64,000 nucleotides of DNA from Xenorhabdus stockiae (GCF_002632825.1 NZ_NJAJ01000003.1:119855-183854), one strand, 5' to 3'; positions 43,327 through 52,801 are shown, numbered from the stretch's first letter. Numbers and translations: made by a program. The notes: generated by a model not told the origin, from the sequence alone.

Positions 43327-43366
43327 TGGTTGCTTTTTTTATTTTTACAGAAAAAACTCACTATCT

Positions 43367-44089
43367 TCAAAAAGGAAAAGATACCAATTCAATAGATGTT
43401 TCTGTCACTTTGAACATTGATCCTTGATGATGCCAGGCACCCAATACACCACGATGTAATATTTTATCGCCGATGCGGATATCATGGATAGCCGGGCGAT
43501 GCGTGTGCCCGTGGATCATCCAATCCACTTGATATTTATTAAAATGTTCAATAACTGTTTGTTGATTGACATCCATGATCGACTCAGATTTCTGGCTATT
43601 GGCGTACTGGCTGCCTGCCCGCATTCTGGCTGCAATTTTCAGCCGGATAAACAAAGGAAGAAGTAAAAACAGCCGTTGGACCCACGGAGTATGTACCCGC
43701 TTACGATATTGCTGATAACCCGTATCATCGGTGCAAAGAGTATCACCGTGCAGGATAAGAATGCGCTTACCGTAGAGTTCCAGAACTTTTTCCTGTGGCA
43801 GAAGAATCAGCCCACTCTCTTTGGCAAACCGGGAACTTAATAAAAAATCACGGTTACCATGAATGAAATAACAGGAAACGCCTTTTTGTTTCAGAGAATT
43901 AAGTGCTTGTGCGATTTCCGCATGTAAAGGGTTGGGATCATCGTCACCAATCCAGTAATCAAAAAAATCACCGAGGATATACAGGCTTTCCGCATGAATT
44001 GCGTCTTCACGTAAAAAACGTAGAAAACCGGCAGTAATTGCCGGTTCCTGCTCACTGAGATGCAAATCAGCAATAAACAGTGTACTCAT
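43367..44089 (-). CDS. lpxH: UDP-2,3-diacylglucosamine hydrolase LpxH
   Basis: Mn-dependent calcineurin-like phosphoesterase that makes lipid X in lipid A synthesis. Metal motifs are IADLHLSE (about 5-12), GDFFDYW (about 40-46), GNRDFL (about 78-83), HGDTLC and GHTHRPAIH (about 194-202). The 240 residues equal E. coli LpxH. It starts 11 bases after ppiB. Confidence 0.96.
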   Translation of the reverse strand: MSTLFIADLHLSEQEPAITAGFLRFLREDAIHAESLYILGDFFDYWIGDDDPNPLHAEIAQALNSLKQKGVSCYFIHGNRDFLLSSRFAKESGLILLPQEKVLELYGKRILILHGDTLCTDDTGYQQYRKRVHTPWVQRLFLLLPLFIRLKIAARMRAGSQYANSQKSESIMDVNQQTVIEHFNKYQVDWMIHGHTHRPAIHDIRIGDKILHRGVLGAWHHQGSMFKVTETSIELVSFPF

Positions 44090-44100
44090 GTAACGACTAA

Positions 44101-44595
44101 TTATTCGCTGACAGTAACACGTTCAACGATAACATCTTCATGTGGTACATCCTGATGCATACCGCTGCGACCAGTTGAAACACCTTTAATCTTATCAACG
44201 ACGTCCATGCCTTCTACAACTTCAGCAAATACGCAGTAACCCCAGCCGTCAGGGCGTTCTGAGCGGAAGTTCAGGAAATCATTATCAACAACATTGATAA
44301 AGAACTGAGCTGTTGCAGAGTGTGGATCATTGGTACGAGCCATTGCCAGAGTGCCACGGCTGTTTTGCAGACCATTATTAGCTTCGTTCTGGATAGGAGA
44401 TTTAGTCGTTTTCTGCTTCATACCAGGCTCAAAACCACCACCCTGAATCATGAAGCCATTAATGACACGGTGAAAAATAGTGTTATCGTAGAAGCCTTCG
44501 CGGCAGTAATTCAAGAAATTTTCAACAGTTACAGGCGCTTTTTCAGCGAAAGTATTAATCACGATATCGCCGAAATTGGTATGAAAAGTCACCAT
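44101..44595 (-). CDS. ppiB: Cytosolic peptidyl-prolyl isomerase B
   Basis: Cyclophilin-type PPIase: [16 protein letters not shown] (about 38-53), the catalytic Arg in FHR, and TAQFFINV (about 96-103). ATG 44595 gives 164 residues, exactly the E. coli length; the frame extends upstream to 44721 but without family support. It is likely co-transcribed with lpxH. Confidence 0.96.
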   Translation of the reverse strand: MVTFHTNFGDIVINTFAEKAPVTVENFLNYCREGFYDNTIFHRVINGFMIQGGGFEPGMKQKTTKSPIQNEANNGLQNSRGTLAMARTNDPHSATAQFFINVVDNDFLNFRSERPDGWGYCVFAEVVEGMDVVDKIKGVSTGRSGMHQDVPHEDVIVERVTVSE

Positions 44596-44814
44596 AATAG
44601 AAATCCTAATAATATTTTTGACTGACCCTAATATTCTAGAGTGTGCGAAACAACGGCTTTTATACCATATCTGTGATTTTGAGTCAGTACTCAGCCATTC
44701 CACGGGAATAAAGCTGATCACAATGCTTGCAAAGTGCCGCGTATCAGGGTGAAATATCTAATCTGGCTTTTCTATTATAGTTTATTTATCTAGCTGATAA
44801 GGAAGCCCAAAATC

Positions 44815-44841
44815 AGCGGATTTGTCCGCTTTTGTTTTTTT
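44815..44841 (+). terminator. Terminator-like hairpin in the cysS leader
   Basis: AGCGGA-TTTG-TCCGCT (44815-44830) is followed by TTTGTTTTTTTATT, a textbook intrinsic terminator on the cysS strand, ending about 40 bases before the cysS start. A TATTATAGT-like -10 lies near 44772. It could act as an attenuator of cysS or end a short RNA. Confidence 0.7.
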
Positions 44842-44877
44842 ATTACACGTACATCAATTTTTACGGAAAACCCACTG

Positions 44878-46260
44878 ATGCTAAAAATTTTCAATACTCT
44901 CAGTCGCCAAAAAGAAGAATTTAAGCCGATCCATGAAGGGAAAGTGGGCATGTACGTGTGTGGCATCACCATTTATGATTTGTGTCACATTGGTCACGGC
45001 AGAACATTTGTCGCATTTGACATTATTGCCCGTTATCTGCGTTATTCGGGCTACGAATTAACCTATGTCCGTAATATTACTGATATAGATGATAAAATCA
45101 TCAAACGCGCGATTGAAAATAATGAAAGCTGTGATGCCTTGACTACCCGTATGGTGAATGAGATGCACAGCGATTTTGATGCGCTGAATATTATGCGTCC
45201 GGATTCAGAACCGCGTGCGATGCAACATATCCCTGAAATTATTGAGCTTACTGAACTGCTGATTAAACGTGGGCACGCATACGTTGCTGATAATGGTGAC
45301 GTGATGTTCTCTATCGATAGTAATCCTAATTATGGTCTGCTGTCCCGTCAGGATCTGGAGCAGTTACAGGCCGGTGCTCGTGTTGAAATTGCGGATGTTA
45401 AACGTAACCCAATGGATTTCGTATTGTGGAAAATGTCCAAGCCGGGTGAGCCAAGCTGGGAATCTCCGTGGGGAGCAGGGCGTCCGGGCTGGCATATTGA
45501 ATGTTCCGCTATGAACGCTAAACAGTTGGGGCATCATTTTGATATTCATGGTGGTGGCTCAGATTTAATGTTCCCGCATCATGAAAATGAAATTGCACAA
45601 TCTACCTGTGCTCACGATGGCCCTTATGTGAATTACTGGATGCATTCCGGTATGGTAATGGTGGATAAAGAGAAGATGTCGAAGTCTCTCAACAATTTCT
45701 TTACCATCCGTGATGTGCTGGCATATTACGATGCTGAGACAGTGCGTTATTTCCTGATGTCCGGTCATTATCGCAGTCAGTTAAATTATACGGAAGAGAA
45801 CCTTAAACAGGCTCGTACTGCGCTTGAGCGCCTGTATACCTCTCTGCGTGGTACGGATAAATCCGCTCAGCCTGCTGGTGGTGAAGCTTTTGAATCCCGT
45901 TTTGTTGAAGCCATGAATGATGACTTCAATACCCCAGAAGCTTATTCCGTACTGTTTGATATGGCACGTGAAATTAATCGCCTGAAAACTGACGATATAG
46001 CTGCGGCAAACGGGCTGGCTGCTGAGCTGCGTAAGCTGGCGGGAGTGTTGGGGCTTCTAGAGCAAGAGCCTGAACAGTTCCTGCAAGGTGGTGCTGATGA
46101 CGATGGTGACGTTGCCCAAATCGAGGCACTGATTAAACAGCGTAATGATGCTCGTAAAAACAGAGATTGGGCTTTGGCTGATTCTGCGCGTGATCAGCTT
46201 AATGCAATGGGTATTGAACTGGAAGATGGCCCACAGGGCACAACATGGCGCCGTAAATAA
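44878..46260 (+). CDS. cysS: Cysteinyl-tRNA synthetase
   Basis: Class I synthetase: [17 protein letters not shown] with the HIGH motif (about 37-40), [10 protein letters not shown] (about 264-273), zinc ligands (C28 and the CSAMN Cys, HHENE). The 460 residues match E. coli (461). Divergent from ppiB. A terminator-like hairpin lies in its leader. Confidence 0.98.
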   Translation: MLKIFNTLSRQKEEFKPIHEGKVGMYVCGITIYDLCHIGHGRTFVAFDIIARYLRYSGYELTYVRNITDIDDKIIKRAIENNESCDALTTRMVNEMHSDFDALNIMRPDSEPRAMQHIPEIIELTELLIKRGHAYVADNGDVMFSIDSNPNYGLLSRQDLEQLQAGARVEIADVKRNPMDFVLWKMSKPGEPSWESPWGAGRPGWHIECSAMNAKQLGHHFDIHGGGSDLMFPHHENEIAQSTCAHDGPYVNYWMHSGMVMVDKEKMSKSLNNFFTIRDVLAYYDAETVRYFLMSGHYRSQLNYTEENLKQARTALERLYTSLRGTDKSAQPAGGEAFESRFVEAMNDDFNTPEAYSVLFDMAREINRLKTDDIAAANGLAAELRKLAGVLGLLEQEPEQFLQGGADDDGDVAQIEALIKQRNDARKNRDWALADSARDQLNAMGIELEDGPQGTTWRRK

Positions 46261-46287
46261 TCGATTATAGACAGCCATAAAAATACC

Positions 46288-46315
46288 AAAACCGCCTCGC
46301 TGTAGGCGGTTTATT
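46288..46315 (+). terminator. Terminator of cysS
   Basis: AAAACCGCCT (46288-46297) and AGGCGGTTT (46304-46312) form a 9-bp stem, followed by ATTC. It is 28 bases after cysS. Confidence 0.85.
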
Positions 46316-46340
46316 CTATGATATCTATCAGCTTGATATT

Positions 46341-46577
46341 TTATTGATTTTTATTCAGATGGTTAGGATAAAAAGCACTTCCTGAGTGATAACTGATTTT
46401 TCCTGAAGAAGCGTCTCTTTTTTTGGAAATAAAAGACGAATGGTTCAGATGTTCAGGTATTTGATGTTTATCAGTATCGACGTTGAGATTCAAAAGAGAA
46501 ATAGTCACTCTACGTTTAGAATTGCTTAACTTATACGGCATGCCCAACAACCTTCTTGCAGCTCTATTACTTAACAT
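46341..46577 (-). CDS. Small basic protein, unknown
   Basis: A 78-residue protein starting MLSNRAARRLLGMPYKLSN, with AAGGAG nine bases before ATG 46577. It is basic at the N-terminus, with no signal peptide or membrane segment, and ends near FYPNHLNKNQ. The good ribosome site supports translation; I cannot assign a family. It stands convergent to cysS. Confidence 0.55.
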   Translation of the reverse strand: MLSNRAARRLLGMPYKLSNSKRRVTISLLNLNVDTDKHQIPEHLNHSSFISKKRDASSGKISYHSGSAFYPNHLNKNQ

Positions 46578-46723
46578 AATCAACTCCTTTTCAGTTGTAA
46601 GTGAGCTTCTCAGTATAGCAACTAATAAAAAAACCAAAACATTTAAGGCGTGATTGTTTAATAAGCATCGCTAATGTCACAGATCTGTGTTGAACATATC
46701 CATCACATAGAGCGGTATGCAAT

Positions 46724-46769
46724 AAAAAAACTGCACCTTAAATGCGTAACGCATAATAAAGTGCCGTTT
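46724..46769 (-). terminator. Terminator of folD-ybcJ
   Basis: On the minus strand AAACGGCACTTTATTATGCGT pairs imperfectly with the following ACGCATTTAAGGTGCAGTTT, and a run of seven T follows. It lies about 30 bases after the ybcJ stop. Confidence 0.8.
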
Positions 46770-46797
46770 CTTTGACGGGGATTAGCGAAGAGCTAAA

Positions 46798-47010
46798 TTA
46801 TTCTTTAACGCGAACAGAATCGCCGTTGAAAGTAATAACTTTTCCTGCAACAATTTTGCAGCGTTTGCGAGTTTCCACCTGAGAATCAACTTCAACCAAA
46901 CCCTCTGCGATAGCAGCCTTTGCTGCCGCACCGCTTTCACTCCATCCTTGAAGCTTCAGTAAATCACACAGTTCTACATAAGGGTGGCCATCTAAATAAA
47001 AAATTTCCAT
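46798..47010 (-). CDS. ybcJ: YbcJ, small S4-like RNA-binding protein
   Basis: The 70-residue protein has an alpha-L (S4-type) RNA-binding fold: HPYVELCDLLKLQGWSESGA, then VETRKRCKIVAGK. It matches E. coli YbcJ. ATG 47010 overlaps the folD stop by one base (TGATG) with AAGGA upstream; a GTG at 47013 is also in frame. Coupled to folD. RNA target unknown. Confidence 0.93.
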   Translation of the reverse strand: MEIFYLDGHPYVELCDLLKLQGWSESGAAAKAAIAEGLVEVDSQVETRKRCKIVAGKVITFNGDSVRVKE

Positions 47011-47885
47011 CACTGTCCTTCAGTTTTGTTTACATCATGATATTCCTCGCAAGCTTGCAAGGTATTTTGAATCAGCGTCGCGACGGTCATCGGGCCGACA
47101 CCACCCGGTACAGGGGAAATCCAGCTTGCGTGCTCAGATGCTTTATCAAAGTCAACATCCCCGATAACTTTCCCATTTTCCAGACGATTGATACCCACAT
47201 CAATCACTATTGCGCCGGGTTTAACCCACTCACCGGGGATAAAGTTTGGTTTACCGACCGCGACGATCAATAAATCAGCCTGCTCTACATGCTGGCGTAG
47301 ATCCGTAGTGAAGCGATGAGTGACTGTTGTGGTACATCCAGCCAGCAGCAACTCAAGACTCATCGGACGGCCGACAATATTGGAGGCCCCAATAATAACC
47401 GCATTTAGTCCATAAGTATTGATATTACAACGCTCGAGCAGAGTCACGATACCTCGTGGCGTACAAGGGCGTAATCTTGGAGCACGCTGGCACAGGCGAC
47501 CGATATTGTAGGGGTGAAAACCATCCACATCCTTATCAGGGTGAATGCGTTCCAGAACTTTGACATTATCAATACCGGCAGGGAGGGGAAGTTGAACTAA
47601 AATACCGTCGATTTCGGGATCATTGTTCAAGTTATCTATCAGGGAGAGTAATTCAGCTTCGCTGGTGGTGTCTGGCATGTCATAAGAGCGTGAAGTAAAA
47701 CCAACCTCCTCACAGGCGCGGCGTTTACTCGCGACATAAATTTGGGAAGCGGGATTTTCTCCTACTAAAACGACGGCAAGCCCGGGGGCTCGTTTTCCGG
47801 CAGCAACACGCTGCCTGACTTTTTCTGCAACTTCACTTCTGATTGTCTGCGCAATCGTTTTCCCATCAATAATTTTTGCTGACAT
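47010..47885 (-). CDS. folD: Methylenetetrahydrofolate dehydrogenase/cyclohydrolase FolD
   Basis: Bifunctional enzyme interconverting 5,10-methylene- and 10-formyl-THF. The catalytic Lys region [13 protein letters not shown] (about 50-62), QLPLPAGI (about 98-105), the NADP loop [11 protein letters not shown] (about 165-175) and the C-terminal [14 protein letters not shown] (about 262-275) are present. The 291 residues compare with 288. It lies upstream of argU as in K-12. Confidence 0.97.
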   Translation of the reverse strand: MSAKIIDGKTIAQTIRSEVAEKVRQRVAAGKRAPGLAVVLVGENPASQIYVASKRRACEEVGFTSRSYDMPDTTSEAELLSLIDNLNNDPEIDGILVQLPLPAGIDNVKVLERIHPDKDVDGFHPYNIGRLCQRAPRLRPCTPRGIVTLLERCNINTYGLNAVIIGASNIVGRPMSLELLLAGCTTTVTHRFTTDLRQHVEQADLLIVAVGKPNFIPGEWVKPGAIVIDVGINRLENGKVIGDVDFDKASEHASWISPVPGGVGPMTVATLIQNTLQACEEYHDVNKTEGQ

Positions 47886-47996
47886 GTATTTAAGATTCCA
47901 TCATCAATTATAGGAATGGGAGCTATTTTGTCAGAACATGGACGGCCTGTCAGTTTTAATGATAATCATAAAATGAGCATCTGAACGAAAAGGCCA

Positions 47997-48024
47997 TTGA
48001 CTCAATCCATTATGCCCGTATAAT
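47997..48024 (+). promoter_or_regulatory. Promoter of argU
   Basis: TTGACT (47997-48002) and TATAAT (48019-48024) with a 16-bp spacer, about 50 bp upstream of the tRNA. This is a strong sigma-70 promoter. Confidence 0.88.
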
Positions 48025-48078
48025 CCACGTCAGCATCAACGCATTGTATTAATGATGTTTCTTATTTCACATCTCAAT

Positions 48079-48155
48079 GCGCCCTTAGCTCAGCTGGATA
48101 GAGCAACGGCCTTCTAAGCCGTAGGTCACAGGTTCGAATCCTGTAGGGCGTACCA
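48079..48155 (+). tRNA. argU: tRNA-Arg (anticodon UCU), prophage attachment site
   Basis: A 77-base cloverleaf: acceptor GCGCCCT pairs with AGGGCGT (first pair G-T), D-arm TAGCTCAGCTGGATAGAGCA, anticodon loop CTTCTAA with TCT, T-arm GGTTCGAATCC, and encoded CCA. It is nearly identical to E. coli argU. Its 3' half abuts the integrase gene, so it is the likely attL; the attR copy would be outside the window. Confidence 0.97.
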
Positions 48156-48170
48156 TTTAAAATCAATATG

Positions 48171-49334
48171 TTACGCCAATCTCAGACCCGCTTGATTTTT
48201 CCCTTGTGTCGTATTTGTGTCGTTATCTTCAAAAAGCACATCAATTTTGCAAGCATGTTCACTTAAATGGTTGGGTGCTAAATGTGCATATCTTCTAACC
48301 ATTTCGATAGATTCCCACCCCCCCATTTCTTGAAGTGCTGAAAGTGGAACCCCTGATTGTATCAACCAGCTTGCCCATGTGTGGCGTAGGTCGTGAAAAC
48401 GGAAGTCTTCTATTCCTGCTTTTTTAAGGCCAATATTCCAAGCACTATTATCATCAACCCTCATTTTTCTCACTGCTGGGGTTAATGTTCCGTCTGGTCG
48501 GTGCTTGGCTTTGGTATGCACAAAGACCCACCTTGAGTGTTTGCCTATCTGATCCCGTAACACCCGGCATGCGGTATCATTCAGAGCGACACCTATCGCT
48601 TTTCCGGCTTTTGCGTTCTCTGGATTTATCCATGCCACTTTTCTTTGCATGTCGACTTGTTGCCACTCCAGATCGATGATGTTAGAACGCCGAAGCCCTG
48701 TTGCTAACGCAAAGATAACGATAGGCTTGATGCTTTCAGGCATACACTCGATGAGCCTTGCCGCTTCATCTTTTGTCAGCCATCTTATGCGCTTACTTAC
48801 TGGTTTCTTCGTTTTGATAACAGGTGCTGATTTAATCCAGTTCCATTCATTAGCGGCTGCCCTTAACAAAGATCTGATGAAGGATAAATGCTGGCTTTTT
48901 GTTGCCTGACTCACAGGAATAGCCTCATACACGGGAGGCTTTTCCCCTTTTTTCAGCGCTGCATCTCTTTTGCTCTCCCAGATTTGATAATGTTTACGAT
49001 TCTTCATATTTGAAACTGCATCATAAATTTCATCTGCCGTTATTGTTGAAACATCCCGGCCTGAAAAGTGTTGTAGGAAAAACTCAATCTTCGTTTTGTC
49101 GTCATCAAGTGACCTTTTATGCTCTTTTTCCCTAAGCCAGCGAATGCAACACTCTTCAAATGTACGAGTTGGCAGATCATCAAGTTGGTCAACCCTCCAA
49201 GCCTCAGCTCTTAATTGGTCATACAACTCCTGCGCTTGCTTTTTGTCCCTCGTGCCAAGAGATTTCCTAACTCTCTTTCCTGACGGTGTAAAGAAATGAC
49301 AGTGCCATATTCCGTTTCTTTGGGTGATTGACAT
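48171..49334 (-). CDS. int: Tyrosine-recombinase integrase
   Basis: Phage integrase of 387 residues. It has an N-terminal arm-binding domain ([21 protein letters not shown]), a core-binding domain (about 60-165) and a catalytic domain: the first Arg in [11 protein letters not shown] (about 210-220), [11 protein letters not shown] (HxxR, about 317-327) and the Tyr in VRRYAHLAP (about 345-353). It points toward argU, 15 bases away. Its 5' end overlaps the upstream excisionase-like gene by 124 bp. Confidence 0.93.
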   Translation of the reverse strand: MSITQRNGIWHCHFFTPSGKRVRKSLGTRDKKQAQELYDQLRAEAWRVDQLDDLPTRTFEECCIRWLREKEHKRSLDDDKTKIEFFLQHFSGRDVSTITADEIYDAVSNMKNRKHYQIWESKRDAALKKGEKPPVYEAIPVSQATKSQHLSFIRSLLRAAANEWNWIKSAPVIKTKKPVSKRIRWLTKDEAARLIECMPESIKPIVIFALATGLRRSNIIDLEWQQVDMQRKVAWINPENAKAGKAIGVALNDTACRVLRDQIGKHSRWVFVHTKAKHRPDGTLTPAVRKMRVDDNSAWNIGLKKAGIEDFRFHDLRHTWASWLIQSGVPLSALQEMGGWESIEMVRRYAHLAPNHLSEHACKIDVLFEDNDTNTTQGKNQAGLRLA

Positions 49335-49549
49335 GATTTACCTCCATTACGATCACCCTTGCTCGCTCCATGAGTTTGCATCGGGCTTTTAATATAAGCA
49401 AGAACAGCGGACTTAGTCGTTTTATATCCTTTGCCGATCCGTTTACCGTCTATGACACCTGTAGCGATTAAACTGGCAACAGTTCTTGAGGAAACGTTAA
49501 GCTCTTTTGCTGCTTTTTTTGTATCCCAAATGTCATCTTCAATATTCAT
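49211..49549 (-). CDS. Excisionase-like DNA-binding protein
   Basis: The N-terminal 55 residues form an excisionase/AlpA-type winged helix: [20 protein letters not shown], then [22 protein letters not shown] 49549 has AGGAAA upstream. The C-terminal half (about 40 residues) is read from DNA that also encodes the start of int in another frame. Role as recombination directionality factor is inferred from position and fold. Confidence 0.75.
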   Translation of the reverse strand: MNIEDDIWDTKKAAKELNVSSRTVASLIATGVIDGKRIGKGYKTTKSAVLAYIKSPMQTHGASKGDRNGGKSCQSPKETEYGTVISLHRQERELGNLLARGTKSKRRSCMTN

Positions 49550-49650
49550 TTTTATTTCCTTTAACCATGCCTAATAAGATATTTTTTTGATAGTTAGCTC
49601 TTATAATTTGGCAATCCCTTGCCACCTTTCATTTTTTGTTCTCGAATTCG

Positions 49651-49836
49651 TTAGTCATCGGTAAGTGTGGTTTTTATTTCCGAAGCTGGAAACTCAATAT
49701 CATTTAATGCATCCTGTACAATATCAGTTATGGACAAAACCAAACTTTCATCAGATAACTTGTCATCATTATAAAAATCACAAAACTCTTTAGCTGATTT
49801 ACGAGATATTTCAATTGATATTTTTGGTATATTCAC
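49651..49836 (-). CDS. Small phage protein, unknown
   Basis: A 61-residue acidic protein starting with GTG 49836 (MNIPKISIEISRKSAKEF), overlapping the methylase stop by four bases (GTGA). GGGAA precedes it. No recognisable domain; part of the leftward early operon. Confidence 0.6.
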   Translation of the reverse strand: MNIPKISIEISRKSAKEFCDFYNDDKLSDESLVLSITDIVQDALNDIEFPASEIKTTLTDD

Positions 49837-50366
49837 GTTATTTCCCTTATTTCGTTATTACCTATATTGAATAGGTGTTCTTTATCAACAGTGGTTATTA
49901 ATTTCCGAGGAGTAATAAAAGGTCGCCAAATTAAAAACATGGAGCCTTTTGTATTTGAATTTCTCTTTCTTTGTTCTACTGGTATAAATTCAACTCTTCC
50001 ACCCGTTATTAACCTAACCTCATCTACCGTCTCCAGCGCCAACTTGAACCAGCCGACAGAGGTATCAGACGGAACTAACATCACGACTGGCTGTAATTGC
50101 TTTTGGCACTCGATAGCGGCTTTCTCTAACCACGGCCTAATATGGGAGTAAGGTGGGTTGCACCAGATAGAGCCGTGACTCACCCAGTCAGACTCCAGTG
50201 CATTATCTCGTTCTGTGAGATAATGTGTGCACAGCGCGTTTTGAGCAGATGCTGCTACATCAAGGGTAAAGTTAAATTCTAGGTCGAGTGCTTTAAATAA
50301 CGGGAGGGGAGTTTGCCATAAATCTTTAAATTCCTTCGGAGTACTACTACCTCCAAAATCTGCCAT
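49833..50366 (-). CDS. Phage DNA N6-adenine methyltransferase (Dam-type)
   Basis: The 177 residues carry LDVAASAQNALC (SAM-binding FxG-like region) and the catalytic NPPY in SIWCNPPYSHIRPWLEKA (about 67-84), typical of the phage Dam family. The N-terminal FKDLWQTPLPLFKALDLEFNF is also characteristic. Probably modifies phage DNA against host restriction or controls transcription; the target is not visible. Confidence 0.88.
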   Translation of the reverse strand: MADFGGSSTPKEFKDLWQTPLPLFKALDLEFNFTLDVAASAQNALCTHYLTERDNALESDWVSHGSIWCNPPYSHIRPWLEKAAIECQKQLQPVVMLVPSDTSVGWFKLALETVDEVRLITGGRVEFIPVEQRKRNSNTKGSMFLIWRPFITPRKLITTVDKEHLFNIGNNEIREIT

Positions 50367-50372
50367 ATTATT

Positions 50373-50395
50373 TCTCGTTATTTGTTTGGGTGACG
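50373..50395 (-). repeat. Gene-junction repeat, copy 1
   Basis: A 23-bp sequence, identical at 22 of 23 positions to 50615-50637. On the coding strand it encodes the C-terminal R-H-P-N-K, the TAA stop and the following CGAGA ribosome-site region. It joins the 76-residue gene to the methylase gene. Confidence 0.75.
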
Positions 50396-50608
50396 TATCT
50401 TATAAACTGAATTCTGAGTTTTAATATATCCATCAGCTTCATAAGTTTCGGTGTTATGAACTAATGATGTGATTATTTCAGAACCGTCAGGAAAACGATT
50501 TTTACTGTCATTAAATACTTTGCCAAATGCTACAGCTTTACCTTCGCCGTTTTTACAAAAATCAGTTATTTCTAATTCAGCGCTGAATTCAATTAATTTT
50601 TTACTCAT
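50378..50608 (-). CDS. Small phage protein ending RHPNK
   Basis: A 76-residue protein (MSKKLIEFSAELEITDFCK...) of unknown function. The beta-rich middle (AVAFGKVFNDSKNRFPDGSE) looks like a compact domain. The last five residues and the stop context are shared with the next upstream gene, suggesting a mosaic seam. Early leftward operon. Confidence 0.65.
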   Translation of the reverse strand: MSKKLIEFSAELEITDFCKNGEGKAVAFGKVFNDSKNRFPDGSEIITSLVHNTETYEADGYIKTQNSVYKIRHPNK

Positions 50609-50614
50609 GTCTAT

Positions 50615-50637
50615 TCTCGTTATTTGTTTGGATGACG
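50615..50637 (-). repeat. Gene-junction repeat, copy 2
   Basis: Second copy of the 23-bp junction repeat; it ends the 83-residue gene with R-H-P-N-K-stop and supplies the ribosome-site region for the 76-residue gene. Confidence 0.75.
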
Positions 50638-50871
50638 GTAGAGATTAAATACATCAGGATCATTATTGAATTCATGAAAAACTTCGCCGATAAAACCATC
50701 TCCACTAACGATGAAATGGCCGGCGGGTTCCATATTTTCATATTTTGCGAGACGTTTTAATATCGTGATGTATGAGTCTAAATCCAATGTTATTTCATTA
50801 GCTCCTGCTGCTTTTAAATTCTCGGCTGATTCTAATGTTGTATTTATGTTTCTAATCACATCATTGTTCAT
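50620..50871 (-). CDS. Small phage protein ending YRHPNK
   Basis: An 83-residue protein from ATG 50871, which has GGAG upstream. The N-terminal helical half (NTTLESAENLKAAGANEITL) precedes a phage-type tail region ending VFNLYRHPNK. Similar short tails ending in a His-Pro motif recur on unrelated lambdoid Ea proteins (from memory). Function unknown. Confidence 0.65.
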   Translation of the reverse strand: MNNDVIRNINTTLESAENLKAAGANEITLDLDSYITILKRLAKYENMEPAGHFIVSGDGFIGEVFHEFNNDPDVFNLYRHPNK

Positions 50872-50967
50872 TATTAATTCTCCTACATATACTCTCTGCT
50901 TTCTTACATATATCAGTATCAAACCAGCCGAAGTGACAGGTGTTAAAACTGATGTCTAATTGAGTTG

Positions 50968-51276
50968 CTATACATGCAATCTCCTTAATGCTTCTTTCAC
51001 AGCATTTAAACGAGAATCCATCCTTTTGTATTTTGGACTACCAGTGTTTAATGCGGGAGCAAGATATCCAATGAGATACCCGTTATCAGCCTTGAGAACA
51101 AAATCAGATAACGAGCAGCCCATCGCAGGCCAGAATGCAGACCATGAGTTGCCATATTCAGAGATTGTTATCCGGCCCATCTTATTACCGTAATCTTCCA
51201 GATAAACATGAATAGGATCATGACGTGGTACATCCGTGATCTGTATTTTAGCGACATCCGATGTTTCGATATGCAT
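50968..51276 (-). CDS. Lambdoid early-region protein, unknown
   Basis: The 102 residues begin MHIETSDVAKIQITDVPRHD after an AGGAGG ribosome site. The pattern ITDVPRHDPIHVYLEDYG then GRITISEYGNSWSAFWPAMG recalls a family of conserved hypothetical proteins in lambdoid prophages, but I know no function. An upstream start at 51300 is not favoured. Confidence 0.7.
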   Translation of the reverse strand: MHIETSDVAKIQITDVPRHDPIHVYLEDYGNKMGRITISEYGNSWSAFWPAMGCSLSDFVLKADNGYLIGYLAPALNTGSPKYKRMDSRLNAVKEALRRLHV

Positions 51277-51339
51277 AATAATCCTCCTGCTGCGCAGCAA
51301 CGTAGTGATAGAGTGTAGGGTTGGGTGTTTTGGCTTGAA

Positions 51340-51624
51340 CTAACCAACTTGACTAGAAGAAAATACGGGCTCGTATTCGCATTCAACTTCAAACATTCCT
51401 ATGTATAAATCGCCAATCCACAGCATAAATAACAGAGGCCACTTACCTTCCCAGCCATCATGATTAGAGTAATAATCATCCGCACAATCCTGTAGACAGT
51501 ATTCAAAGTCGTCATCATCGGCACTATAGTTATTGTCTGCTTCAAGTTCGTAGCGACGATTTTCCGAGACCTCATCAGGGATTGTTTCTTTACTGTAAGC
51601 TACGTAGTACTGAATTATTGCCAT
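51340..51624 (-). CDS. Acidic phage protein, unknown
   Basis: A 94-residue, strongly acidic protein with the run DNNYSADDDDFEY and several Trp and Tyr residues (HDGWEGKWPLLFMLW). AAAGGTG lies upstream of ATG 51624. Acidic small proteins of this sort can be DNA mimics, but this is only a thought. No family recognised. Confidence 0.6.
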   Translation of the reverse strand: MAIIQYYVAYSKETIPDEVSENRRYELEADNNYSADDDDFEYCLQDCADDYYSNHDGWEGKWPLLFMLWIGDLYIGMFEVECEYEPVFSSSQVG

Positions 51625-51667
51625 ATATTCACCTTTCTATTATTCCAGTAAATATTATTTTGGTTGG

Positions 51668-52183
51668 TTAAATCACGTAGATAGCATGGTTGGGGTATTG
51701 CTTGCCGATTGGAGCGAATGGCACGTCATCGTCAAAATCCATTGGCGGTGCTGATTGTGGCTGTTGTGGTTTCCCCCATCCCTGAGATTGTTGTTGCTGT
51801 CTTGGGTGCTGTTGTTGTGACTGCTGGCTTTCCTGTCTGACTCCTAGCATCTGCATCGTTCCACCGATGTTCACTACTACCTCAGTGGAATAGCGATCTT
51901 GCCCTTGTTGGTCTTGCCACTTCCGTGTTTGTAGCTGGCCTTCAATATAAACCTGACTGCCTTTTTTCAGATATTCACCGGCAACTTCGGCGAGTTTCCC
52001 GAATATCACCACCCGGTGCCATTCCGTTTTTTCCTTCATCTCCCCGGATTGCTTATCCCGCCATGTTTCAGAGGTGGCTAGTGTGATATTTGCCACCGCG
52101 CCCCCGTTTGGCGAATAACGTACTTCAGGATCCTGCCCTAAGTTGCCTAATAAAATAACTTTGTTAACTCCGCGTTGTGCCAT
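51668..52183 (-). CDS. ssb: Phage single-stranded DNA-binding protein
   Basis: OB-fold [63 protein letters not shown], then a Gln-rich linker (about 117-145). The acidic tip DDDVPF is not at the end: about fifteen residues ([15 protein letters not shown]) follow. In host SSB the tip must be C-terminal to bind partners. Directly followed by the Erf start region upstream (stop and start abut). Confidence 0.93.
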   Translation of the reverse strand: MAQRGVNKVILLGNLGQDPEVRYSPNGGAVANITLATSETWRDKQSGEMKEKTEWHRVVIFGKLAEVAGEYLKKGSQVYIEGQLQTRKWQDQQGQDRYSTEVVVNIGGTMQMLGVRQESQQSQQQHPRQQQQSQGWGKPQQPQSAPPMDFDDDVPFAPIGKQYPNHAIYVI

Positions 52184-52801
52184 TTATGCCGCCTGTTTCA
52201 GTTCTTTAAATCTAATCCCGGTTACTTCCTTACATTTTTCTTGCAAATCTGGGTGTCCTTCCAGTGATTTCCATGTATCGGAATATTGTTGCTGTAGTTT
52301 TTCTCTGCTGCTTTCATGAGTTGCATATTCAGTAAAATCCCGCAAAATTTCATCGGCTCCTTTAGATGCCACATGATGGATTTCTGCGTCAGCATCAATG
52401 GCTGTTTCTTCGGTTGGAATACAGAACGCCTGAAATGCAGCATATTTATATGCGATGGACATAGCTTTGTTCGTTGCTTTGTCTCCGCTATCCATCGCTT
52501 CACCAAACGTGGTCACAGTATGCTTGCTGCCATCTTCTGTGGCGATAAAGTCAAATTCAGCTTTGACGACGACATAAAACAGTGCACCTCCTGTTTTTGT
52601 GGCCCGTTCTGTTACGGTGCGTTCAGTTATGCGTGGCAAGATAAGTAATCCATGTTTGACTAGTGCCGGGGCTAGTGCGTTATAAACAGCATCAATCCCC
52701 CTGAACATGAACTTTTGAACTTTATTCTCGCTGTTTTTTTTAATCCCTGTTTCAGCCAGTTCTTTGGCAACATTACTGATAGCTTTGTAGACTGCACTCA
52801 T
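52184..52801 (-). CDS. erf: Erf-family recombination protein
   Basis: Single-strand annealing recombinase of the P22 Erf/ERF superfamily. The ERF core spans about 20-140: FRGIDAVYNALAPALVKHGL, then TFGEAMDSGDKATNKAMSIAYKYAAFQAFCIPTEE. I start at ATG 52801 (GAGGTAG upstream), giving 205 residues. It works with the neighbouring SSB and exonuclease in phage recombination. Confidence 0.9.
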   Translation of the reverse strand: MSAVYKAISNVAKELAETGIKKNSENKVQKFMFRGIDAVYNALAPALVKHGLLILPRITERTVTERATKTGGALFYVVVKAEFDFIATEDGSKHTVTTFGEAMDSGDKATNKAMSIAYKYAAFQAFCIPTEETAIDADAEIHHVASKGADEILRDFTEYATHESSREKLQQQYSDTWKSLEGHPDLQEKCKEVTGIRFKELKQAA

